Position numbers and translations under genes: made by a program. A stretch of 64,000 bases of DNA from Alectoria sarmentosa (Eukaryota > Ascomycota > Lecanoromycetes > Lecanorales > Parmeliaceae): the NCBI GenBank assembly GCA_009733775.1, contig WOGZ01000075.1:1-64000 (forward strand), read 5' to 3'. Shown here piece after piece: positions 25,538 through 35,060 of this stretch. Each line of letters begins with the position of its first letter. Position 1 is the first letter of the stretch. The notes under the pieces are model-generated. The model did no database searches and was not told the origin of the DNA. It saw nothing but the letters and a program-made list of their open reading frames with translations.

Positions 25538-28500
25538 CTAGAATCCGGTAAACGGATCCTCCCCAATCTGCCTCGCACTTCCCAATCCGCTGCTAGCGCC
25601 CGACCCATCAAACCCCCAAAAGCTCATGTCTTTCTTGCGCCTTGGCCCTGCCCGGGAGCTCTTGCCTCTGCTGCTGACCACGTACTCCTTGTCCTTTCCC
25701 TCCACGAATGCTTCCATCCGAACCGTTCCCGCCAAATCATGGAAATTGTCCGGCACCACAGGACACCCCGCGATGCTGCCGTCTGTCATGCGACGCGTCA
25801 TACAACTCTGCATGCTGTTGGCGCCCGATCCCGTCCGAGGCTGAGGCGTATATCTGTCGTACTTTTCTCGTGACGTAGCGCCCTGTAAGCTGGAACTCGG
25901 ACCCACCGCCATCGCATGGTTTGGGTAAGTGTGGAAGGCGCTCAGTGGCACTGGACGGGGCCCAGTGCTGCTGCGTTTCCGACCATGCGCGGCCACTCGA
26001 TGCACTTGCGGAGGCTCCGCCGCATCATCCGATTCAGCTTCCTCAGCTTCCCATGGCAGTCTCGTTCCTTGAAGGATCTCTTGTTCGATCGAACCCATCG
26101 GTGACGAATATGAGTGAGCGCCTATCGACGGACGCGGTCTGACTTGGGCGACACTGATCGAGTCTCGAATCGGCGTCCGTCGAAATCCAGTCATAGGCTC
26201 TTGCGAAGGCAAATGTTGAAATTCCTGCTTGGGTAGAGGTGGGGGATTGGCAAGATCGTCCATTCCTCGAGGAGAATGACTCAAGAAGGAGAGAGCAGTC
26301 AACCAGACATAGTGCCGCTCCCGTGAGGTTGCCGTGATTTTCAGAGCTCTCTGTGGCGTCAAGATCAATATAGAGCGGTCAAAGATGGTCTGAGAGCCTG
26401 CATTCTTCGGCGGTGGTGTGTCATCTTTGACGTCGACGACCGACTGAATTGCAACTAGAATTCGAGGTTAATGCCTGTGTTCGAACCATCTGGGATGACA
26501 ACATACACTTCCGACCACCTTTGCCCAATAAGGCAGGTCCAGACGTAGGCTGCTTGCTGCTCCATATCACTGATCGTTCAAAGGGTGCCAGCCATATCCA
26601 TCTTTTGTGTCTGACGCCACTGCTGTTTCCACTATCGCCATTCCGGCCCATTTCGAATTCCGCCTGGGGTTTCTCTGTGATACCAAAGGAGGTTCTCTTC
26701 CGTACATACTTCCACATCCACTCTCCTACCATTGTCTGAGCAATAGCATCAACGACGCTGGTATGCTCGCTGCGCCTCTCGACTGGGCTTTTTACTGCAC
26801 GATTTTGAGGAGGTACGGAATGTCTCGGTAGCTCTGCGACACTATCATACGGTAGTATGAATTGGTTACGCCGCGGAGCAGGTGACTTTGGACTCGTGGG
26901 TACAGTGGAAGACGCTGACAATGACTGTGTTGGTTGAGGTCGCAGGGATATCGGTGGCCGTGTCACCACGGCGGCGGACTGGACTTTGCGTATTATCTTA
27001 CGTTTGGTGGGAGGCCTGGCGTAGTTTTGACCATGGCGAGCACTGAAGAAGGTTGTGGTGTGCGGACTGGGACTGGCAGCTCCGTCACTGGCACTAAGAG
27101 GAAGTTTCCGAGAACTCGATCTTGTAGGCACAGGGAAAGGTGGCGCGCCTGTTGACTCATTTCCCGAGACGTTCGACTTACTGGTGCTGCTGCATCGTTG
27201 TGCATGTTTCGCAATGCCATTCGAGACAAGAGCCGTTCGTCGTATATCCGGCTGCTTAGCATTGCTCGACGCTTTTCGATAGCTCTCCGCCGATCTGGTC
27301 TGAAATGTCTTTGACATGATTTGTGAGGAAGCCTTTGCTTTCGCAATCGTTGCTTTGGGTACGATCACATGCTTCTCGTCTTCCGCCTCAGAAGCAGACT
27401 CCAGCCTCTGTGGAACCGAGTCCTTGAGCTGCGGTACGAGTATCCATGAATTTTGCACTTTTGAGAGTGTCTTCCGTATGGGAGCTGCACTAAGGAATTC
27501 ATCATCGCTGAAGTGATCTTGCGCGTTCCCGGGATCATCGTCACTCGAAACATCAAACCCTGCGAAAATGCTTCCAGATCTGATCGGTCGTCTGGGGCCA
27601 GAGCGCTGGTTATGGTTCAGAGGTCCATTGTCATTGTTTTCGGAATATGCATTTTTAACCCTAGCGGTTGTTGTACTCGGCTGTATTTCGTCTTTCCCTA
27701 TCGGAGATGGACTCCGAAGGTTGCGTCTCGACGACTCCGGGCCTGATATGTTGACTTCCTGTTCCTTTCTTTCAGCCAAGCGAGGACGCGGCTGAGATGA
27801 CAGCTCAGACGACGGCAATCTGGGAGTTTTTCCGATACGTCGTTTGTCCAACCGTGTCTCCTCCGTTTGCATCGAAATCGACTTTGTATTTCTCGGTAGG
27901 TCAATGTTCACTTGGCAAGCTGCATTTTTGGTACGAGGCGGAAGCATAACACTGTTGCGGAACGACGAAGGTCTCGAAGCTGGTGGATGGATTGCTATCA
28001 CTGGTACATCCGTTGGCGAAGGCGAAAGGCGGGAACCTGCAGGTTGTGATACTGGGGTGGTGTCCTCGATTGTTTGCGTAGATGTCGATTTCATCTCGTT
28101 CGCAATCCCAGGGATAGGAACAGAAGTGTCGTTGGCCACCTTTGCGGTCGAAGCAGGGTCTTCAAGATGCCCAAACTTCTGACTGCCTGCAGAAATCAGA
28201 GAGAAAGCCTTTGGTTCCGCGGCCTTCGGAGCCGGTGTTTGCTCGACGAATATCTGAGGAATGGCTATGCGCTTTCGGCTTTGATTGGCTGCACGCTCTG
28301 TTTGCTCGACGGGCTTTTCCGATAGAACATCAGGCACTTGTGTTTGTAGCGTGGGAGACGGGGGAGGCGAGAATTGCGTCCCAGTATCTGTGTAATGAGC
28401 CACAAGCTGCTTGACAGGGAAGTCTATATAGTCATTGATTATGCCTATGGAATGCTGCCCCGAGATTTCGTCTCCAAGAGGCTCGTCGTTACTGTCTGCG

Positions 28501-29546
28501 TGAAAGCCCATCACTTTCCTAGCTTTCTTGTCTTCTGAATATCGCCTTATCCAAATATGGTTTTCCTCGGGCAGCGCATCCTGATCATGGTCTTCCTCTT
28601 CGGCAGCATCCCCGTCTTCGCCGCGTTCGAGCTCTTCGGCCAAGCTTAGGACAAATTTTTGAGAACCTACCAGACCATGCAATCCACTTGTTCTCGAAGA
28701 TCTGAAGTCCGAAATCCCTTTGCTATCGCAGGGCTCATCAAGAGTCCTATTGCTCAAACGGGACGCGGCACGGATACTAGAGGTGTCATTAACTTTACCG
28801 AACCAGGTATCCTGCATGCCTTCGTCCATGTCGTCACCTAGTCCTGGGCTTTTTCGGTCTGTATCCTGCACAATCAACATCTCCGCTACCATGGTCTTTA
28901 GACGCTCTTCCATCATGTGGACCCTGCCTTCCATCTTGCGCTTCTTGACATCCCAATTTTCTCTATCTTTCTCCCAAAGTGCGTGTGCTTTGCTGGCATC
29001 TTCTTCATGAGTACGAACTCTCTTCTTTGCGTCTTCCAAGCGTTTCCGAGTATCTGCAATAGCTTCGACCGCATTATCCCTCTCTTTTGCGATATCCTCT
29101 AGCGCTTGGAGCATGTCCTTTTCGATTGATTGCATTTGCTTCCTGACAGACGTGACTTCAGCTTTTTGGGTCTTTAAGTCCTCGGTCAATTGCTCATTTT
29201 CTGCTTTGCTCTTGTGCAAGCTTTCTTCCAAGCTCTCCATCATAACGTCCCTGTTTCCAAGCTCTTTCTTCAGCGAGTGTATTTGGGCGACAAGAGAAAT
29301 ACCCAGATTGTTCGGCGTAAATCTTCGAGACACGGATGTCGTATCGATATTGCCGTCATCAGTGGTCCCTTGCTGCTTCGGAAAATATGAATCGTCGCTG
29401 GGCGGGAAGGGAACAGGGGAGTGACAGGATGAGAATCCTCGGCGTGAGGACTGTCTTGATACACCCATAGAGGGACTATCATATGGTGTGTCCGTAGGTG
29501 TAGGGAGGGCTTGGGCAGCAAAGTGGTAGCCATTGTCGAGCGCCAT
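25538..29546 (-). CDS. Num1/Mcp5/ApsA-type cortical anchor with C-terminal PH domain
   Basis: Two exons (26507-29546 and 25538-26454) joined by a 52-bp GTATGT...TAG intron (26455-26506) give 1318 residues. Residues about 85-225 form a heptad-rich coiled coil (IHSLKKELGNRDVMMESLEE and onward). A long Ser/Pro-rich disordered middle follows. The PH domain runs from about 939 (MVGEWMWKYVRK) through RWIWLAPFERSVIWSSK, and across the splice junction to ILILTPQRALKITA and RHYVWLTALSFL near 1074. The splice restores GRKFAIQSVVDV, as expected in the domain. In the family, the PH domain binds phosphoinositides at the plasma membrane and the coiled coil anchors dynein and mitochondria during nuclear migration. 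Here this role is inferred by homology. A roughly 240-residue tail follows the PH domain. Confidence 0.85.
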
Positions 29547-30052
29547 ATCTCAAGCACAGTTCAACGACGTGACGAATTTCCCCGCAAGTTTCCCCTTGCC
29601 ATCACTCCTCCCGAGATTGATTGAACGAACGTAAGGAGCGCGTAGCGCTCATGCTTCGCAAATGCAGAGGAGATTCTACTTGAACAATTAGCTCTTTCAG
29701 CCTATTAAGTGTGTGATTTATGTATGTGATTCTCTTGATGCCCAAAATGCTTGTCCAGCACTTTCCCTGCATACTGCTCTGTAGCCAATGGCGCGACGGT
29801 GTCGAAGATAGTTGCAACTGGGGAAGAGATCATACCAATAGACGCATGCAAACCCCTCGCAATTTGGATTGTCAACGACTGCCATGGTACATCAACTCCG
29901 CAGGCTCCATTGCTCACCGGTGCGGTTGATGAAGCTGAGTGTCGGCAGCCTCAACGGTCAGGGCTGCTGCCATTGAAAAGGCGCGACACGGTTATTGGCA
30001 ATGACATGGGCTGGGTGGACTTTCCCTTCTCCCCCTCGTCAGGACCAGGTGC

Positions 30053-30097
30053 ATAATAATAATCATAATAATAATCATAATCATAATAATAATAAGC
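30053..30097. repeat. ATA/ATC trinucleotide microsatellite
   Basis: Runs of AATAATAAT interrupted by CAT units. It is a simple repeat overlapping the end of the doubtful minus-strand frame. Confidence 0.85.
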
Positions 30098-30755
30098 CGG
30101 CCAGCAAAGAAAGCTTGAGTGGAAGATGCCAGCGCCTTCCGGGCCAGAAGGAAGTAAGTGCCGGGAGAGCCAGGCAAAAGTTAGTTACTGCTAGTGCTGA
30201 CGAATGGGAAAGCTGATCAGCCAGAAATCTTTTTCCAGGGGAAAGGGCGTCCAAGGCTCCAAGCTCAGTCTGCACAAGTGTTGTTTCGAATTTGGCAGCG
30301 ATCAGCATGACGGCGCTAATGTAAGGATCAAGCTTCCGGGGATCGGGCAATAATCCCACCCGTTTCATGAGATGATGAAGTGAGGTAAGATTACAGTATC
30401 TTATTGTTAGGCTCTCGCTGAGTTTGCCTGTGGGATCCACATCATGGATCGAAGGAAGCAAGACTTCAAGGAACAACCCCTGATCGCAGAGCTCTGCCAC
30501 ATTTCCCCCAACAATAACATGGAGTTATGCACCAAATGTAATTGTGCTACTCTCTATGTATGGACCAAATAAATCACTGCTGAGCCAGTCTTTGACTGAC
30601 AGCTCAGGCGAAAGCTTAGGCGAAAGCTGAGTCGGCAGAACTTGAACCATCTTTCCTGTCGTACCTGCACAGTGCCCATCTCGCGTCCTCACTTTAGAGT
30701 CACCAATGAACCACGGATCGTGATCATTTGGTCGGAAGTTGATAATATCTGACAT
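30081..30755 (-). CDS. Possible hypothetical protein or gene remnant
   Basis: Two neighbouring minus-strand frames look coding. 30525-30755 starts MSDIINFRPNDHDPWFIGD and runs to FGPYIESSTITF. 30081-30500 contains LFLEVLLPSIHDVDPTGKLS and DPYISAVMLIAAKFETTLVQ. They could be joined by a GT-AG interval at 30494-30532, but at 39 bp with a GTGCAT donor this is shorter than every other intron in the window. The C-terminal end runs into a microsatellite that encodes the last leucines. I recognise no domain. It may be a small lineage-specific gene or a decaying one. Confidence 0.3.
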
Positions 30756-31186
30756 CTTGCACTAGTATTACTATCTAATCTCGTTGCGATTTGGAGATGA
30801 GAACATGCACCCTTGGAGCTGTGCGATCAGCTCGTGTCAGTATGAGACTGTGCGTGAGTTCAGTCTCGAGTGTGATCAGGAAGCATCGACTGCCATGCAT
30901 CTAGAGTACGTAGGTACTGTAGTCAGAGTCTAAATTTCGCACACGCAAATTGATTGCTATCATTTCTGTCGGGGCCTACTGGTGCATTGGCATTCCACTC
31001 AACCGAGGATGACGACGTCAGCCATGGAAATGTGGATTGTGGAGGCAAAAGTCAACTGAAGGGAATATTATTATCCTTGCTCCAGCTATTCGACCGGACT
31101 TGCATGCTTTCGGCTTGAAAACCCGTCGCTTGAGGAGACACTCCCTCGATACTGGGCTGTTACTACCGTTGTCGTTAAGATAGTAC

Positions 31187-32083
31187 ATGGGACACGGAAA
31201 TATGAGCCCCAGCGGCCAAAAGTCTCAACCGAAAGCGCTGCTCTTCGATGCAAGCCCAGACCTCCCCTCCTCAAATGTTCAATCTAATCCTACTCAGGTC
31301 TTCGGCACCGTCGTCGACTGGCGTACATCCGTTACCGAATACCTCGAAAGGCGATCTTTCGAAAGCCTCAACTCGGGCTCTTCTTCCATCGCTACCGCAG
31401 TTCGAATGAAATGCGCACAAGTCGACTGGCCCACCTTCGTTCAAGAATGGCGCAGCTCTTACTACGAATTCACGCGCGACCAAGCCAAGCGCAAAGATCA
31501 TGGTGAACCCTTAGCCTTCAAGACGGTGGACGACCATCACCTTGACTCCCTACGCGCACTGCTCAACCAGGCCGGCATCTCCGGATTGTGGGCGGATGAC
31601 CAGGTGATCCAAGTATCCCGCATATGGCACTATCTAGAAGGCTGGCCGGACTCGTCCCCTGGCCTCGTTGCTCTGAAAGATAAAGGTTTCATCATCTGCA
31701 CGCTTTCGAATGGCAACGTCGAGCTACTCACGGATATGGCCGCCCATGCCCGTCTTCCCTGGACGCGTATCTTCAGCGCTGACAAGTTCGGCGCTTACAA
31801 GCCCCATCCTTCGGTTTACACTTCTGCGTGCAAAGAGTTGGGGCTGGAGCCAGGCCAGTGCGCGATGGTGGCGGCACATTTAGCAGATCTAGATGCGGCG
31901 AGAGAGTGCGGACTGCAGACCATCTACATCGAGAGAACGCAAGAAGAAACCTGGTCTGCGGAGAAAATCGATGGCGCCAAGAGCAAAGGGTGGGCAGACA
32001 TGTGGGTGACGATTGATGATGATACCGTCGGAGGTGGAATTCTGGAGGTTGCGAGGAACCTTGAGGGGGAACAAAAACCGTAA
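31187..32083 (+). CDS. HAD-superfamily type II 2-haloacid dehalogenase-like hydrolase
   Basis: The open frame is 298 codons, but its first motif is split. KALLFD is followed by 16 unrelated residues and then VFGTVVDWRTSV, where the family has an unbroken FDVFGTVVDWR. The 48 bp between (31250-31297) start GCAAGC, end CTACTCAG and contain a CTAATC branch-like site. A GC-AG intron therefore restores the motif and leaves 282 residues. Motif I supplies the Asp nucleophile (LLFD|VFGT). Motif II is CTLSNGN. The Lys is in GAYKPHPSVY. Motif III is VAAHLADLDAAREC. Such enzymes hydrolyse carbon-halogen or related small substrates; the true substrate is unknown. The gene ends 75 bp from the end of the convergent acyl-CoA synthetase gene. 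Confidence 0.85.
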   Translation: MGHGNMSPSGQKSQPKALLFDASPDLPSSNVQSNPTQVFGTVVDWRTSVTEYLERRSFESLNSGSSSIATAVRMKCAQVDWPTFVQEWRSSYYEFTRDQAKRKDHGEPLAFKTVDDHHLDSLRALLNQAGISGLWADDQVIQVSRIWHYLEGWPDSSPGLVALKDKGFIICTLSNGNVELLTDMAAHARLPWTRIFSADKFGAYKPHPSVYTSACKELGLEPGQCAMVAAHLADLDAARECGLQTIYIERTQEETWSAEKIDGAKSKGWADMWVTIDDDTVGGGILEVARNLEGEQKP

Positions 32084-32158
32084 AAGTCGATCCCTGCAGT
32101 TTCTTTTTCTCTCCATGTAGCGATGGAGTCATGTTCACCGACCATGACACTTGGTTAC

Positions 32159-35060
32159 CTACAACTTCGCCCTCTCTTCTGTCGCCTTGTGCAAATTAGC
32201 CCCCTTGGTCTGGAAATACTCCTTCACTTTCCTCCTCGCCACCTCCACCACTCCTGCATCTTCTACCGTCGCCGGCACCTGAACCTCCTTTTCAAATTCA
32301 CCATGCACAGCATTCTCCACCAGCTCTCTCAACACTCGCCTCAATGTCTTCCCCGACCCTAAATCATTTCGGAGTCAGAATGTCTCTTTTGGGATCAGAT
32401 TTGAATCACGAGACATGTTTCGGGAGTTCTCACTCCTGCGACAAGTCTGGCAACTCAAAAGACAGTAGAATCAGGAAGACATGGCTCGAAAAAGGTAACT
32501 CACTCGTCTTCGGTACCATGCCTTTCCCTTGGATCATGCCACCGAGTGCCGCTATAGCACCTACGCACATTTCGGAGTCAGTATTGCTTCTTCAAGGTAA
32601 ACAATCTGATTTTTGAGACAGGTCTAGGGGTAGAAAGAGGGGTTTTGCTCCGGTGTGTTGTCTTGCAACTCAGATCTTGAAACGAGATCGGGAAGAATAA
32701 TTCCAAAATATACTCACCAATCTGTTCCCGGATTGACCCTTGGATTTCATTGAATATTTTTTCGTCGGGAACAGCAGATTCGGGATGCTCCGCTGTAGAG
32801 AGCGTGACAAAAGCAAAGGGTAGATGTCCCTTCAAAGCATCTGGAATGCCCACAACGCAGCATTCAGCGACAGTCGGGTGAGACGCTATGGCTTGTTCGA
32901 TGGAGCCGGTACTGAAACGATGAGCGGCCACGTTGATAATGTCGTCTGACCGTGACATCACATGCACGTAGCCGTCCTCGTCAAGCATGCCAGAATCTCC
33001 TGTGTCGATCCAGTCGCCATCGAAACGCTTCATGTAGCCTTTATAAAATCTTTCTTCGTCGTTGAAAAGCGTGGTGAAGCCTGTTGGAGCAAGTGGAACT
33101 GCAAGGACGATGTTGCCCATCTCTCCCCTTCCGACTTCTTTTCCTTCATCGTTAACTCTAGATTATGATCTCAGAGTCAGTATTGCTTATTTGAGAGAGT
33201 GTACTGAGCTTTGGAACATGTCTACAGGGTGAAAATGCCGAGACATGCCTCAATACTCAAGATTTGGTCTATAAGAGGCAACATGGACTTCGAGAATACG
33301 TACATCCTCACATCGAACCCTGGCATGGGTTTGCCTGCTGAGCCGGGCTTAATTGGTAAGGTTTTGTGGACTTCTGTGCTAGTGAAATTTTTGCCAGCAG
33401 TGGCTTGTAGAGCAAGTCCTGAAATCGGGGAGCCAGACTCTGAAGACCACCAATTATCGATGACTTGAGCCCCAGGAGCACAGTACTTCTCGAGAAGGCC
33501 CTGGTACATGCGCACTATGCTCGGTTCGCTCCTCTCACCGGCGAGGAACAGCCCTTTAAGCTGCTTTAAGCCTCCTCGTTGACCCGCTTTCTCGAAGAAC
33601 TTGTTCTCGGGATCATCCCGTCTGATAGCTCTCAGAGCCGTGGGAGCTGTACTGAGCACATTGACTTTGTGCTCTTCTATTATCCTCCAGAATGTGCTGG
33701 CATCTGGCGTGCCGATGGGCTTTCCCTCAAAAAGAACAGAGGTAGCTCCGGCGAGCAGGGGTGCATATACTATGTACGAGTGTCCAACGATCCACCCGAT
33801 GTCTGAAGTGCAGAACATGACATTTTGCGGACCATGGATTCCGAACAAGTACTTGATCGAGAGATTCAAACCCACAGCGTGTCCACCTGCTTCTCGGAGA
33901 ACTCCTTTCGGTAAACCTGTTGTGCCACTGGATTATGATTTCGGATTCAGTCTTGTTTGTTTAAGGGGGTACGACGAGCCTTGAAAAACGTCTATAGAGT
34001 GGAAGCTCCCAAGACATGTCTCAAGACTCAATATTTGGTTCAAAATAGGAAACATGGACTCCGAAAATACGTACCTGGTATAGATGACGTAGATCCCATC
34101 ACTACTTTTGACGGGGACAGCCTCTGCTTTGATTCCCCTGTTTCTTGCGCTTTTCATGAGACCCTGCCAGTTCCGCTCTCCTCTCTCTTTGAGTACCGGA
34201 TGCCATCTCAGTTGCTCTCTTTGCCATACTATTATTTTCTCGGGGTTGTACCTGCTCTTTTGCAAGGCCCCTTCGATGAATGGTTTATAATCCATGGCCC
34301 CTTTTGAACCCTCCATCCCACAAGAGGCGGTCATAATAACTCGAGGCTTAGAAGCCTCGATCCTTTGTGCCAATGACGCAGGCGCAAACCCTCCAAACAC
34401 GACCGTGTGAATAGCGCCTAGACGGGAGACTGCGAGTATTGCGAAAAGTGCAGAAGGAATCATGGGCACTGTGAGGTATCAGTACGGATAGATGCCCAGA
34501 GACGATGGATCTATACTGTACACAAGCACGACATCGCCCTTCCTCACGCCTTCTTCCCTCAATACACCGGCAAGTGTTTCCACCTCCTGCAATAGCTGGC
34601 TGTAAGTATATTTCTCCTTGCTCCCGGTGACCGGCGAGTCCCATATGATAGCCACTGAGCCCCCATTGCCGTTCTTGACATGCCTGTCTACGCAATTATA
34701 GGATGTTGATATTTCTCCATCCGGAAACCAGGTGAAACTGGAATGCGAGGTGCCATTGGAGAGCGTCTTTGTTAGCCGTGCCAAAGCCCGGGAAGGTCTC
34801 TTGTGCCAATATAGCTGTTCTGCTTGATGCGTCCAAAAAGATTCGGGATTTCGGATCGAATGGGCTTCTACGCACATTTCGGGGTTAGCATTGCTTCTTC
34901 AGGATAGTTATCTGAGGTGCAAGACAGGTCTCGGGAGTAGAAAAGGTCGCTTTGCTCTCGAAAGACGTCTTGTAAATCAATTTCAATACCAAATAGGAGA
35001 AATCAACTCCGAAATGTACGTACGCACTTCGTCTTGCGGGTGCGGGGATTTTGGCGCCAT
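32159..35060 (-). CDS. Acyl-CoA synthetase of the ACSS3/PrpE (acetyl/propionyl-CoA synthetase) type
   Basis: Seven exons (35024-35060, 34517-34867, 34075-34468, 33304-33927, 32718-33157, 32504-32560, 32159-32358) sum to 2103 nt, or 700 residues. The ANL-superfamily motifs are complete: MPMIPSALFAILAVSRLGAI (A2), YTSGTTGLPKGV spanning an intron (about 259-270), WWSSESGSPI (about 430), TGDSGMLDEDGYVHVMSRSDD with INVAAHR (hinge region), and PKTRSGKTLRR near 630-641 with the catalytic lysine of the C-terminal domain. The family activates short-chain acids with ATP and CoA. The closest resemblance I see is to ACSS3/propionyl-CoA synthetases; no transit peptide is obvious, although the 12-residue first exon is very short. 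Only the 48-bp intron at 34469-34516 is ordinary. The other five, 145-157 bp, are related to one another. Confidence 0.9.
32359..32503 (-). repeat. Introner-like intron E of the acyl-CoA synthetase gene (145 bp, phase 1)
   Basis: It starts GTGAGTTACCTTTTTCGAGC and ends ATTCTGACTCCGAAATGATTTAG. Its middle contains TCGCAGGAGTGA, identical to intron F of the App1-like gene 21 kb away, flanked by further matching sequence on both sides. Confidence 0.85.
32561..32717 (-). repeat. Introner-like intron D of the acyl-CoA synthetase gene (157 bp, phase 1)
   Basis: It starts GTGAGTATATTTTGGAATTA and ends ACTGACTCCGAAATGTGCGTAG. The final 17 bases, CCGAAATGTGCGTAG included, equal those of intron A. The internal GACCTGTCT and GAAGAAGCAAT words are also shared with A. 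Confidence 0.85.
33158..33303 (-). repeat. Introner-like intron C of the acyl-CoA synthetase gene (146 bp, phase 2)
   Basis: It starts GTACGTATTCTCGAAGTCCA and ends CAATACTGACTCTGAGATCATAATCTAG. It shares its start with intron B and G and its end with D and E. Splicing gives GFDVRIVNDEGKEV. Confidence 0.85.
33928..34074 (-). repeat. Introner-like intron B of the acyl-CoA synthetase gene (147 bp, phase 2)
   Basis: It starts GTACGTATTTTCGGAGTCCA and ends with ACTGAATCCGAAATCATAATCCAG. Reading through it gives YVFSESMFPI, almost the same as read-through of introns C and G, so relatedness shows even in translation. It splits the YTSGTTG motif codon AG|T. Confidence 0.85.
34868..35023 (-). repeat. 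Introner-like intron A of the acyl-CoA synthetase gene (156 bp, phase 1)
   Basis: It begins GTACGTACATTTCGGAGTTG and ends GCTAACCCCGAAATGTGCGTAG (last 20: TAACCCCGAAATGTGCGTAG). The reverse complement of the end, CTACGCACATTTCGGGGTTA, repeats the start, giving terminal inverted repeats of about 20 bp. The branch-point word GCTAAC is part of the repeat. The 3' half matches intron D closely. Confidence 0.85.

Larger units (their letters stand above)
29547..31186. other. Intergenic region with one doubtful gene
   Basis: Apart from the doubtful frames at 30081-30755 and an ATA/ATC-rich microsatellite (30053-30097), I see nothing supported. The stretch 30760-31186 upstream of the HAD gene is likely its promoter. 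Confidence 0.5.

Noticed and set aside
30494..30532. A 39-bp intron joining two minus-strand frames
   Set aside because: It is shorter than any other intron here, has a poor GTGCAT donor, and its only branch-like word is next to the donor, so the joined gene is reported only as doubtful.
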